Positions 39,540 to 50,202 of a DNA stretch of 64,000 bases are shown one piece after another. The position numbers were made by a program, and so were the translations under genes. The stretch is from Diploptera punctata (taxonomy: Eukaryota; Arthropoda; Insecta; Blattodea; Blaberidae). Position 1 is the first letter of the stretch, and the number at the start of each line of letters is the position of its first letter. The notes below the pieces were generated by a model. The model saw only the letters and a program-made list of their open reading frames with translations, ran no database searches and was not told the origin of the DNA. The DNA is taken from positions 1-64,000 of the forward strand of contig JASPKZ010009726.1 in the NCBI GenBank assembly GCA_030220185.1, given 5' to 3'.

Positions 39540-41229
39540 ATATTCTATAACATACGGCTTCAACACTTTCACATGGTGAACTCTAAGAGTTGCCGGTATA
39601 GCTGCAAGATGTTGAAATCACTTTTCTAAAAATCTCTTCCCTTCTTCTATCTCATTTTGTGTCACCTCCTGAACTATTATTTGTTTAGTTTTACTGCTTA
39701 CGATTTTACAGAATTCTGCAGCACTTTGAATCTTCTTTCCTGACTTTGAAGATATCCATGCCATCCTTTTTACCTGGCCTCCAACCGTATCTACAGCTCC
39801 CTTACCATGACACGATTCAAAGAAGTTCCATTCTATGTTAAATCCAAATATGCAAGTAAGCAGCGTCAAATTGCTCAATGTATACTTCTGTTTAAAGTGA
39901 CTTGCTGCTCCATCTGAGAATATTTTATTGCCTCTAGGTTTGGACGAAGTTCTAATAATTCGCTAAACACTCTTCGTAAGCAAACATCTACAGCTACTTG
40001 TCATGTGTCATACAATCTGAAACGAGAGCAAAGGATTTCTTTCGAACTTCTCTCTCACCTTCTTGTCTAAACCAGGCAACTGTAGTGAATATTGAAATTT
40101 GTTTATTATTCCAATGAACTGCCTGTATCTCTTTTGCTCTCTACAGGTATAATTTTCAGAGAAATCAATCTGTATAACTGATTCATTTACTCCAACGTTT
40201 TTCCGAGCATATTTAAATCCTTTTGTTTGTTGCTTTTTAACAAAAACATGGTTTAGGAAATCTGGTAGACAGTCGCTCAGTTGTTCCATGCAATCAATTA
40301 CTGACCCTTCTTTCGTATCAATTTGAGCTCTTTCGTTACACATGTCCACTGACTCCATTCGCATCGTGAATTACCACATTCATCTGTAATTTCTATCCTA
40401 GTCAGAAAAGGGCATTTTATGCATCCTGATTGCATGCATTCAGCTGCGTTCTGTTAACGAACCACCTGAGATATGAATTTCAGAAAATCAGTCGCTATAT
40501 GTACATATTTTTTACTCAATGCTTTTAACAGAAACTTCACATTTTCGTGTATAATGCACGTGCAAACATTATGTGGAATATCGTACTGGCGATATACGTG
40601 TGCGGGGCGTAGTTCGGCGAACTTGCAGAAACAAATGTGGATATCTTCATTGTTTTCAATAAACAGTGCATGTGCTTCTTTCAGTGTTACAATTAAATTC
40701 TTAAACCGGACCTCTTGTATTTCACCATTCATAACGATCTTCTTAAAATAATTTCTTCCTGGAGCCTGATATGAGATAGAATCATCCACATAAAAATTCC
40801 GTACCGCTGCCCTAACGTGGTCTGATAGCTGCTTTTTGGATACACATTTTGCGCGTTTACTTATCTTTAATCCTTCCTTTTCTGCCAACTTACACACAAG
40901 TTCTTTCCTTTTCTTGGTGAGTTCGGTAATGCTTCCTCAACACGTTTTCTGCACTTTCCATAATGCTGCCGACTTGTGAATGCCGTACCAGGTATCTCAG
41001 CTTCAGAAGTATGTTCTCCGATTATTTTTAACGTTTCCCTTTCTCGTTGAGCTGCTTTGTGTATTCTATTTATTATCTTAAGTCTTTCTCTTCCTGCTTT
41101 AGTATTTTTTATTCTAGACCTTTGTTTCCTTTTCGTTTCCTATACTTGTTCTTGCCAATTTTTATATCGCCCTTGTACCTTCAAACGGAGTTTGTATTCA
41201 CACTGCCTTTGTGCAGGGGATTTACCCAT
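39540..41229 (-). pseudogene. Decayed protein of a DNA transposon, superfamily unassigned
   Basis: From ATG 41229 (MGKSPAQRQCEYKLRLK) the minus strand reads NSPRKRKELVCKLAEKEGLK, VRAAVRNFYVDDSISYQAPG and NLIVTLKEAHALF. Next come CFCKFAELRPAHVYR, HNVCTCIIHENVKFLLKAL, CMQSGCIKC and IQIDFSENYTC, and finally IEWNFFESCHGKGAVDTVGG with QVKRMAW. Frames of 147, 118 and 86 codons are separated by frameshifts and gaps. The order (basic N-terminus, FCKFAELRP, VCTCIIHENVKLL, IDFSENY, WNFFxxSHGKGxxDxxGG) is that of a multicopy family I recall from cnidarians and arthropods and regard as a cut-and-paste transposase. IDFSENY and the GKGxxD motif could hold catalytic acids. I cannot fix the superfamily. Confidence 0.6.
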
Positions 41230-41267
41230 ATTAGGAGTTCACGTGTAACCTCAGCAACCAACTGAGT

Positions 41268-42545
41268 GCACCGTGCGCAGTAGCAATAAATACATAAAGA
41301 AATGAGTCACGGGATTCTGCGGGAAACGTAATTACTTCACAAGACAATGTCGTTAATACCTTTTTGTTAGTTATGTACCGATAACGTAGAATCCCAGAGG
41401 AAATTTGAATCCATCAATTATCGTATTGTGTACAATAACTTTTTATGTTTTATGTGACTGACTGTAGCTTACCCTTAATAATTCCAGGGTGCTTTTTAAT
41501 TATCTAGAATATTGTAATACAATTATTGGTATTACATTTATGATCAGGAAGGACCGAAATATGGTATAACAAGAGTCAGTGAAACAAAACAAATTTATAC
41601 AGTGAAATCGTAAAATAAAATTTCGTTTAATTTTGCATGTGTTTTCAGGTTTCGGAATATATCATGTTCTACTATTAATTTAGATCTAAATAATCCGTAC
41701 TTCAAACATTAACTTCTATAATCGGAAGATTACATTTGCAAAAAAAAAATCTCATCGAAAAAATTACTCCTGCGCCAATTTCAAAATGTTCACATCGGTA
41801 TGACATTTTAATGTAATTACTGTACATTTAAATCCTTCCGCTGACTGCCTTTTAGCTCAAATTGTCACAGAAGAAGGGCCAATAATTATTTTATGAAACA
41901 GCTGAGCCGAACAGTCTACCAGATTTCCTAAACCATGTTTATGTTAATACACAGAGGAGTCCAGCAAGCAACTGACTGCGTTATGCATATTAGCAATATA
42001 AGTGAGGGGACAAAAAGTCAGTCAATCAGTCACGGGACTCCAGCGGGAAAAATAATGACATTTACAAGAAACTGTCGTCTATACTTTTTTGTTAGTTGTG
42101 TACCGATAACGTAGAATTCAAGAGGAAATTTTAATCCATCAATTATTATGTTGTGTACAGTAACTTTTATCCGTTTTCTGTGACTGACCATAACTAACAG
42201 TTAACAACTATAGTACACATTTAAGGTATATAGAATATTAGAATCGAATTATTATTGTTTAATTTACGACCAAGGAGGACCAAAGTATGGTGTAACAAAG
42301 GATTTTGTGAAATAAAACGAATTTATGCGACCAAATCATTAGCAAGAAATTGGTAAAATCTTGCGTATTTTTTCAGGTTTGGAATATGACAAGTTCTACC
42401 GTTTTTATTAGATTAAAATAATGCACATTTTAAACATTTTCTTATAGAATTATAAAATTTTATATTTACTGATATATATTACATCAACAGAATTATTCCT
42501 GCGTCAGTTTCAAAATTTTCACCTCGGTATGACATTTTCATGGAA
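41268..42545. repeat. Two diverged direct repeats of about 570-590 bp
   Basis: Unit 1 is about 41268-41835 and unit 2 about 41958-42545. Both start with CAACTGAGTG/CAACTGACTG and share GAGTCACGGG/CAGTCACGGG, TGTACCGATAACGTAGAAT, GGAAATTTGAATCCATCAAT/GGAAATTTTAATCCATCAAT and CGGTATGACATTTT near the end. They lie on the 5' side of the minus-strand transposase, so they may be a duplicated terminal and upstream region of that element. Confidence 0.75.
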
Positions 42546-42547
42546 TC

Positions 42548-42747
42548 GCTCTACATGCTCTCGTGTGTTCCTTTGTCCGAGAGATAAAAGGTCTACCAGT
42601 TTGTCCTATATAGACATTGTCACATGTGCCACACTTCAATTTATATACACCTGATTATTTTTCCTTTTTTATTTTGGTTTTATTGTTTTTATTATATTTT
42701 GCAAAGTTTTATTAGTTTTAAATGCCACATTAATGTTTAACGTTTTC
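42548..42747 (-). pseudogene. PLE fragment, minus-strand arm of an inverted pair
   Basis: It encodes YKLKCGTCDNVYIGQTGR (GIY-YIG) and part of the upstream linker, homologous to 16380-16560. The left edge abuts the direct repeats. The arm folds back on 42755 onward: the sequence around 42748-42755 forms the loop between two NATFKTN... linker copies. Confidence 0.75.
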
Positions 42748-42835
42748 CAAACACTTTAAAAAGTTGAACATTAACGTGGCATTTAAAACTAAAAAAACTT
42801 TATATAAGTTTCATGATGTGCTCTGTTGAGATATT

Positions 42836-43061
42836 ATTCAAAATTAATATAAAATTATGGAACATTCACCTGAAAGGTCCATCTCCTCAACTGAATTAAT
42901 TAACTGTAGCGCTTTCGGGACTTGTACCATCATCGGCAGGATGCAAAACAGTTTTGAATCCTGCCGATGATGGGACAAGTCTCGAAAGCGCTGCAGTTAA
43001 ATATGTTGAGGAGACGGAACTTCAGGTGAATATTCCATAATTTTATATTAATTTTTAATAA
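42836..43061. mobile_element. Palindromic insertion with hammerhead-like arms
   Basis: Arms 42836-42951 and about 42953-43061 are inverted copies (for example AATTAATATAAAATTATGGA on both strands) with several differences. Each arm reads inward-to-outward CCGATGATGG, a short hairpin, CGAAAGCGCT. This is the same architecture as 7258-7979 on a smaller scale, from a different PLE family, and it lies inside the PLE copy 42755-43570. Confidence 0.65.
42958..43010 (+). ncRNA. Hammerhead-like core, nested palindrome, right arm
   Basis: CCGATGA (42964-42970) has one change from CUGANGA. GGGAC-AA-GTCTC forms helix II, and GAAAGCGCT follows with a palindromic AGCGCT as helix III. CTG and CAG pair as inner helix I. 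The base after helix III is G, which should block cleavage; in the left arm (minus strand) it is A. Confidence 0.45.
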
Positions 43062-43479
43062 AACTTTGCAAAATATAATAAAAACAATAAAACCAAAATA
43101 AAAAAGGAAATAATTATCAGATGTATATAAATTGAAGTGTGGCACATGTGACAATGTCTATATAGGACAAACTGGTATACCTTATATCTCTCGGATAAAG
43201 AAACACATGAGAGCACATAACAGAAATTTAGAATATTGAAAATATGCTAACCACCTGTTCCAATTTAATCACTGTTTCGATCCAAATTTTGAAATTTTAC
43301 ACGTTTGTGATAAGGGTAAGGGGTTAGATCTTTTGGAGACTGTAGAAATAAATAAATTTAAAAGTAGTAACAAACTGTTAAATTCTCAACTTGATTTGAA
43401 TGAATCCCCTTTGTTAAATATAAAAATTAAAATAAATACTGTTGTATTGTTGCTTAGATCAGTTGGAACACAACTCATA

Positions 43480-43545
43480 ATTTGTTAACATGTCTGAAGA
43501 AGGTACAGTGTACCGAAACAGCTGTCACTGAATTATACAATAAAT
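43480..43545 (+). ncRNA. Hammerhead-like core, PLE 3' UTR
   Basis: CTGAAGA (43494-43500), a GGTAC/GTACC helix II, GAAACAGCTGTC. It is nearly identical in the core to 17706-17772; outer helix I is weaker. Confidence 0.55.
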
Positions 43546-43589
43546 ATGAAAATCAAATAACACTATGTTTTATTTTTATTTCATTTTTT

Positions 43590-43665
43590 AATGTCTTTAC
43601 TCTTAATATTTTTTCCTCCCTTAAAATTAGAGTCCAGATTTCGCGTCGATACAATATATCTAGGA

Positions 43666-43733
<68 letters not shown>

Positions 43734-43985
43734 GTTTATAATTTCTTTTTGAGTTGAGACGACTAAAGTCTCTGTAATACATAATATCAAACATTTCCAA
43801 AATTGAGCCTATGTTTAATTATTTATGCATCTGATTCCTTTTTTTCAATTATTGTTCCTAAAAGTATTTGAACACAGTCACTTTATCAAAATGTTCTTCA
43901 TTTGTCATTCTCATTAAATTACATTTCCATTAAACAACCTCATCAATTATGATAACCTAACTACTCCTACAACTTACGAAGTGTG
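43590..43985 (-). pseudogene. LINE-A internal fragment with an expanded CA tract
   Basis: It matches 29670-29960 of the best LINE-A copy (TTTCCTCCCTTAAAATTAGA, then ATTGAGCCTATGTTTAATTA and ATTATTGTTCCTA). The frame is destroyed. A (CA)n(TA)n tract at 43671-43732 lies inside it. Confidence 0.7.
43671..43732. repeat. (CA)n(TA)n microsatellite
   Basis: About 25 CA units followed by a few TA units. Confidence 0.95.
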
Positions 43986-43989
43986 TTGC

Positions 43990-45465
43990 AATTCAGCCAA
44001 TTCCGGAGATGAAACCAGGAATGTCAATGACGACCAGGTGACACTGGTAATGTATTGCAATGCGTGACTAATAATAATAATAATACACTGTTCAAAACAA
44101 TTAGAGGAACACTATGAAATATGCAAATATTTTTTCATTGGATAAAGGTATAAACATGAAATTAATAAAGTGCATTATTTGTGGTTATTTATTTATTTAT
44201 TTGTAGAATCAACACTGAGCTGTAAGGCAGCAGCTGTTAGTCTTGGCTATTTTCGGGCAATAACAACAGTAATAATATAATAATAGTAAATATGATATTT
44301 AATAATTATTATTTATTTACAGGTTTACAATGTAAATGCATATATTTTTGTAGATCTAACCAATATAATGCAGTATTTGTTATTCGGTACTCCCAATTTT
44401 TCCAAAGATCAGTTTGATTTTGAAATTAATATTTTAATATTTTCACTATTCTTTCACTTATTCGAGAAAACAAACAATATCACATTGTCAGATGTCTGTA
44501 AATATTACTAACAAAAATAAATATTTAATTGTTCATTATAAATATTTCATATATACTTTCAGTTATCAATCTATGAGTGCACGTCAAAATTTGCTGGATA
44601 TTATGTTTCAAACAACGTTCTGAAAATATCTTCATATTAGAGCAGTTACAGTGATTTGTTGCGTTTTGTACTTGAAATAGAGATCACTTTACAACAGAAC
44701 AAAGTTTTTAACTATGCTGTTATGCATATTTTTTAATAAGTAGGTAATTATATTAAAATAATAATTGGCGTATGAGTAAATATTGCTAAGATAAAAAGTT
44801 AAAAATTCATACATAAACTTTACGTAAATAGGTATTATTAATGGTTAAGTTATGTAGATAGGAAATAACACTATGAGGTTTTTTAATATTTTTATGAATT
44901 ATGAAGTATGAGGTGAGTGAAATAATAAAAAATAAACAATTATTAATGGTTGTCATCACCCTCGCGTACACATCCTCACGCAAAGATCTCCCAAATTCAC
45001 GGTATCATACCTGCCGCTTTTCGTGGAAACATCATACCAATGATACATTTTAAAAGTTGCGTTTAATATTTACCACAGTGACTAGTTTAATTGGAGAGAA
45101 GAACATAACTAATATATATATATATATATATATCATTTATATAGTCCAGGTATTGTCAGAGAGTCACGAAATAAGTTTGGTCCTAACATCTTTAATTGTA
45201 TGTTTATCGTTTTTATACAATCGTATTTATACTTGAAGTGTCCTCTTGAATTTTATTTAAAAAAATGTTTTTGGAATAAACTTTATAATAATCGAGGGAA
45301 AGAATATATAAGTTCTAAACGGTGTTTATAAAATATCAGATAGTCACAACCGTTTTAGTAGCGAATATCTAATGTGAAATTGCCTTCGAGTTTTTTCATT
45401 ATCATCTTAGACTCCTGCGTCCTTTCTCTCAGATAATAAGGTCAAATTTACAGGAACAGCATATT
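43990..45465. other. Gene-free stretch with LINE tail
   Basis: At 44188-44270 a TTATTTATTTATTTATTTGT start followed by TGAGCTGTAAGGCAGCAGCT looks like the 3' tail of a minus-strand LINE. At 44087 CACTGTTCAAAACAATTAGA resembles one Tc1-type end without a partner. The rest is AT-rich; a short (TA)n lies at 45114-45133. Confidence 0.4.
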
Positions 45466-45470
45466 ATATA

Positions 45471-46939
45471 CCGTGTCCACAAATATCATCATCATTATTT
45501 AAACTACTACTACATCGCTTTGGATAATAGTATCTACATGAAATTGGTAACAATCAAAGGAGAAACTCAAAAACTTTTTGTTATACCTCATAGACATTGA
45601 ATGTGGCCCCCACGAGTGATGCTACAGACATCGAGGCGATATTCCCATTCTCGCCACACACCCTCCAACATATGTTAAGAAATGTACTGGATGGCAGCAA
45701 TGATACGAAGCTGGATTTCTTTGCAGATTTTGAGGCAATGTGGGTACATAGGCACGATCTTTTATGTAACCCCACAAAAGAAGTCAAAGACCGTCAAGTC
45801 AGGTGACTTCGGTGGTATCTTGTAGAAAACATTATCATCATCATCGGCACGTCCACTCTATCTTCCTGGAAGCCGGTCATTCAGATGCTCCCGAACATGC
45901 AAATTTCAATGAGGAGGTGTTCCATCTCGCTGGAAAAGATATTCATTGCCTTCTTCTTGTTCAATTTGTGGAAATAACCATTCAGTAAGCATATCAAGTA
46001 GTTTGCACCGTTGACAGTGGCCTCTAGAAAGAAAAATAGGCCATAGACTTTACGTTTCGATACCGCACAAAATACATTCACTTTAGGGGAGTCTCTTTCA
46101 ACTTCCACAATGGTGTTTGGATTATCACTCCCCCAAATTCTAACATTATGCCTGTTCACTTTTCCACTAATCTGGAAAGTTGTCTCATCACTGAAAATTA
46201 TTTTTTCTGACAGTTCTTCATTATCCTCCGTTAGTGCCATGAAATGCTCAGTGGAATTTAATCGCTTTGCATGGTCATCAGATTTCAACTTACGCACTAA
46301 TTGGAGTTTGTAGGCGTGGAACTTCAGTCGTGTACGTAGCATCTTAGATACGGTGGATTTAGGGGTGTTAATTGTTGACTAGCTCTACGGACAGACTTAT
46401 TGGGACTACGCAATAAATGTCTCCCGCACTTTATCCACAAACCCAGCATCGGCAGATCGTCTCCCTGAATGGCTTTTCCTTTGAATACATATGCAGCCAC
46501 GATCCACAAAATCACGGCAAAACTTCAAAACTGACTTGGGTGCAGGAGTCTGATGTTGAAACTTTCGCCTAAAAGCACGCTGAACCAGCACCGGATTCTG
46601 CGTTGTGTGATGTTCCAAAACACACCTACTGTGTTCTTAGGGGTTCGCCATAACTCCTTAAAACTTATTTAATAACAACACAGTTTCAAAAGCACAACAA
46701 ACATTCACATTTAACCTGTCTGCTAAACATTCAACAAATAACCCATATCGACAACAAGAAACATGACTTAATTTAGTTTAGTGTCTGTATTGTTGTGCGT
46801 TATTCTCCATTGTTGACATTGTTAACATGCCCAAAACATTTTGAGTTTATCTTTTGATTGTAACCAATTTCATTTAGATACGATTATCCAAAGCGAAAAA
46901 GTAGTAGTTTAAATTATGATACTATATTTGTGGACACGT
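45471..46939 (-). mobile_element. Mariner-like transposon with about 110-bp inverted ends
   Basis: Left CGTGTCCACAAATATCATCA and right (minus strand) CGTGTCCACAAATATAGTAT start inverted repeats alignable for about 110 bp, flanked by TA-rich sequence on both sides. The length (about 1.47 kb) and content suggest that no large segment is missing. Confidence 0.85.
45581..46618 (-). pseudogene. Mariner-like transposase, frameshifted
   Basis: From 46618: VQRAFRRKFQHQTPAPKSVL (N-terminal HTH region), a frameshift near 46400, then RLKFHAYKLQLVRKLKSDDH. Next is KIIFSDETTFQISGKVNRHN (first catalytic Asp) and VFCAVSKRKVYGLFFF. A frameshift follows near 45960, then FQRDGTPPHWNLHVREHLND (second Asp) and PPKSPDLTVFDFF (third Asp position). 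Stops occur after the second Asp block and within the third. The domain order and spacing fit a mariner relative with a D-D-D triad. The longest open piece is 45881-46342. Confidence 0.82.
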
Positions 46940-46944
46940 TATAT

Positions 46945-47400
46945 ATTAAATAATACTGGGATTGCTCTAAAGACTTACTGAAGTTGTTACATATCAATAC
47001 GTGTAATTGCTCACCTGCCGCCGACGTGGCTACTGCCGCATGTGGTTCCTGAAATTCTGCCGCAACAAATACTGTTGTTTTTCCCGCTACCAGCCGCCCA
47101 GTGCACAGTGATATAAAATGTCAAAGAATCAGCAAACTTTTTACTTTACGGTAGAGGGGAACATGTGAACAATTTACTACACAAGCACAAGTAGATGAGG
47201 TACAAATCCATCAAATAGATTAACCGTTATACAAATTATTACACTAATTTTCGGGCGATTAAATTAAGCATTAAAAACCTGAATTTTTATTCCACATTTT
47301 GGTCAAACTATTGACACATTATCTGTCAATTATATTAATGTAACTCAACACGTATAATTGTGCCAAACAGAATTACGCATTCATATTATTGAAGAGGGAG
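46945..47400. other. Unassigned stretch
   Basis: No recognised feature. A moderately GC-rich patch at 47010-47110 (CACCTGCCGCCGACGTGGCT) has no convincing ORF. Confidence 0.4.
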
Positions 47401-47404
47401 CCTT

Positions 47405-47515
47405 GTCAAGCTCGAAGAGCCGTGAAACTCGAAGACCCCGTAAAGACTCGAAGATCCCGTGAAGTTCTAGGACACCTTGAAGCTCGACGAGCCCGAGGTG
47501 CCTGAGATTTCGAGT
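47405..47515 (+). repeat. GC-richer minisatellite of about 18-19 bp units
   Basis: About five imperfect units with the core CTCGAAGANCCCGTGAAG (for example AAGCTCGAAGAGCCGTGAAA, ACTCGAAGACCCCGTAAAGA, ACTCGAAGATCCCGTGAAGT). It is isolated in AT-rich sequence. No known family. Confidence 0.75.
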
Positions 47516-47642
47516 GTCATCAACACCATGGGTATAAGTAATATTAAAAACTGGAGTGGATGGATAAAGACGAATGGAGAAGGTAAATTAAACTTTAGGC
47601 AAGGAAGATGTGTAAACTTTGAAAATCTGTAAATAAATAAAT

Positions 47643-47646
<4 letters not shown>

Positions 47647-47730
<84 letters not shown>
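47647..47730. repeat. (TTA)n microsatellite
   Basis: About 28 TTA units, the longest trinucleotide tract in the window. Confidence 0.97.
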
Positions 47731-47734
47731 GCTT

Positions 47735-48510
47735 TCTAAATTAATACGCCTATCTATATTTATAGTTTAATATATTTTTCCATGTCTCTCGCAAATAAGT
47801 TGTTAGCCATTAACTAATATATTACGTGTAACAACTGATTACAAGTCCTGGCACAAATTATTCCGAGCCAGATTTTAGTATGCAGTTATAATTTTTAATC
47901 TTACTCATGTGGATGAATTTCGGTGCCAAATAGTTAGTTCCAGATTTTTGCCGATTTTTTCACATTGTGGATCACTGTGCAGTGATTATTGTATCGTCGT
48001 TTCTCACGCCATCCCTAGAACAAGAATAAATTATTAGTATTTTTGTTTAATTACACACAAAAACAAAGAATTACTCACAGGCTCGAAATGTATCAATAAC
48101 TATGTTTTCGGAATCGCAGAAGACGAAAATGATATTAGTTTTATCCAATCACCTAACCGGAGTCAGATATTTCGACGACAACCTTTAACAGAAGTGATCG
48201 TTTCCGTGAGAGTCGCAGGCGCTATTGTCTCTCAAACTGGTCACCCTTCTTTTTCTTTTGCGCGGTTTTATTTCTCTTAGGGATTGTTAAGCCCTCAGGA
48301 ATACACAGGTATACAAAATTTCCTGATTGCCACTACCAAATATGTGAAGTAATGGCTTGTAATACCTCGTTCCGTGCAGTTTGTCTTACATTAGATCATT
48401 GTGATTGTGAAGTGTCTATATATGCGTTATTGTGTATCATTATAAAGAAATTGAATTAAAACAATCTACTATAATATATTTTAATACGTAAGATTTAGTG
48501 TTTTTATAAT
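47735..48510. other. Upstream of the 48517 pseudogene, no gene
   Basis: AT-rich, with a GCGCGGTTTTATTTCTCTTA patch near 48260. No ORF or TIR that I can define. Confidence 0.4.
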
Positions 48511-48516
48511 TTTGCA

Positions 48517-49058
48517 ATGTCTCGCCGCTGTAAGAATTCTCCTAATTTATCCTGTTACGTTTGTGGGGAATATTGTACAAAATCTCAGCGCAGAACTAGT
48601 TATAAAGGCGTGCAGTTTATATTTCGGGAACTATAGTAAATTTGGAGATATTGATAAATATTGGGCCCCCAATTTTTGCTGTACAATCTGCCAAAGGATT
48701 TTAATAAGGCGGTTAAAAGGTTCGCATTCGTGCATGCCATTTGCCATTCCAATGTTGTGGAGGGAACCTTCGGACCACATCACTGACTTATTTCTGTGCG
48801 GTCAATATATCTGGTTTCACTTTAAAAAAGAAGCATTCTGTTCAGTATTCAAATATGCAGTCAGCCATGCGACCTGTTAAACATAGTGATTCTTCACCGA
48901 ACTTGGGTGACGTCAGTGATGAACATGGCGAAAGGTTCCACGAAGACATTTTAGAAATGGAAAGGCGTTATAAAGGGAAACCAGTGACCAACATGCTTGC
49001 TGATTACTGCTGGCATCTTATCGGCGTAATTCATCCAGGAAGAAGTTTTGAAAGGTGA
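48517..49058 (+). pseudogene. Internally deleted copy of an uncharacterised multicopy gene
   Basis: ATG 48517 starts MSRRCKNSPNLSCYVCGEYC. After a frameshift the sequence reads KYWAPNFCCTICQRILIRRL and PMLWREPSDHITDLFLCGQY: a Cys-rich N-terminal module (CxxC....WAP..CC..C). A second frameshift leads to QYSNMQSAMRPVKHSDSSPN, joined directly to LGDVSDEHGERFHEDILEME and NMLADYCWHL, with a stop at 49056-49058. From memory, full-length relatives in arthropods and cnidarians have several hundred residues between the RPVxHSD and LGDxSxEQGERFHxD blocks, so this copy has lost the middle. The function is unknown; the high copy number suggests a mobile origin. Confidence 0.6.
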
Positions 49059-49059
49059 G

Positions 49060-49600
49060 ATTTTTGCTACAATTTAAGCATGTGTTGTAACGTAACTACT
49101 TATTTATTCTTCTTAGAAAAAAAATAACTTTTTGGATCTTATGTGATTTGGTTTTACATAGATCAATTGCTTCTAGCAATATTATTGCAAAAAAATGAAA
49201 CTAAGTGCAGATAAGCAATAATATGCGAAATATAACGAAAAACGTTGAACACTCCTCGCAAAAAAACTGTTAGGTGATAGAGAAAAACGGACTTCAAATT
49301 CAAAATCAGCGCATTGCAATTAACTAAAATCACCTATTTTCATTTCTGCGAGCGACAAAAAGTTCAAATTTGTTGTTGAGTGTTATCAGTTGTTGGACAA
49401 CAGCCTACATAACAAAATGTGTAGTTAACTTTTGTTTTGAATTGTCACAAATATCTTTAACTAAAAGAAAAGTGTATAAAACAGGTAGACTTACGTAATA
49501 TCCAGCAAATGCACGAACACACAGCTGATAATCCAGAACAAACATTTATTTTTTCTTATACATATTCTCTATTATTACCAGACGTAGCGGGAAATATATA
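49060..49600. other. Unassigned stretch
   Basis: AT-rich, without gene or repeat boundary that I can support. Confidence 0.4.
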
Positions 49601-49606
49601 TATCTA

Positions 49607-49948
49607 TCCACCGCTGTGGTCTCGAGGTAGCGTGCTGCCTTGTCACGCAGCGGGCTCGGGTTCGATCCCCGGTCGGGGCAGTTTTTCTGTATGAGGTTTT
49701 TATCGGGGCTTTCCCTCAACTGTATGACAAATGTCAGGAAAACTTTAAGGCCCAAACGGTCCCCGAAATCATATGGCCATCATCCTTATCATCATCATCC
49801 TTATCATCATCATCATCATCATCCTTCACCGGTGTGGAAAGCAACGGGAAGCTACCACGTCTACAATTCCCTGGTAAAGCTGCAAGCATAGCATGGAAAT
49901 GCTATGATTGCAGTGAAGGACTTGCCCTCGGGCAGAATTACTATGGAT

Positions 49949-49950
<2 letters not shown>
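49607..49950 (+). mobile_element. SINE-V, full-length
   Basis: TCCACCGCTGTGGTCTCGAG to GGTTCGATCCCCGGTCGGGG forms the tRNA-like head. The body includes AGGCCCAAACGGTCCCCGAA, a (CAT/CCT)n patch at 49787-49830 and CACCGGTGTGGAAAGCAACG. The distal end is TGCTATGATTGCAGTGAAGG, then ACTTGCCCTCGGGCAGAATT. A (TA)n tract directly follows. Confidence 0.88.

Positions 49951-49991
<41 letters not shown>
49951..49991. repeat. (TA)n microsatellite
   Basis: About 20 TA units at the 3' end of SINE-V. Confidence 0.93.
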
Positions 49992-49992
<1 letters not shown>

Positions 49993-50202
49993 CGCGAACA
50001 AAAAAAAAAGGTAGCGCGTTTGAAAGCAAAGCTATTTAGTCAAGACTTGATAATAATAGCTTTGTAATAGAAACTTTGACGATTTTAAAATGTTTGGAAT
50101 TATAGTGATAATATATGTATCAACTGTGACAAATGGACTGCGAATGCGTAAGTCGTTCCATTAACTTATACAAATTAATATAACATTAAAATAATCTATA
50201 AT

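Larger units (their letters stand above)
42755..43570 (+). pseudogene. PLE 3' part, plus-strand arm, with a nested palindrome
   Basis: It begins in the linker (LKKLNINVAFKTKKTL), is interrupted at about 42803-43061, and resumes with the second half of the linker. GIY-YIG follows (YKLKCGTCDNVYIGQTGI), then HMRAHNRNLEY, NHLFQFNHCFDPNFEILHVC and LNSQLDLNESPLLN. The frame has at least one stop (after NLEY) and is a second, diverged copy of the element at 16986-17825. The 3' UTR carries a hammerhead-like core. Confidence 0.8.

Noticed and set aside
44087..44120. Tc1-type terminal repeat at 44087 (CACTGTTCAAAACAATTAGA)
   Set aside because: It has no matching inverted end within several kb and no transposase; it may be a chance or lone fragment.
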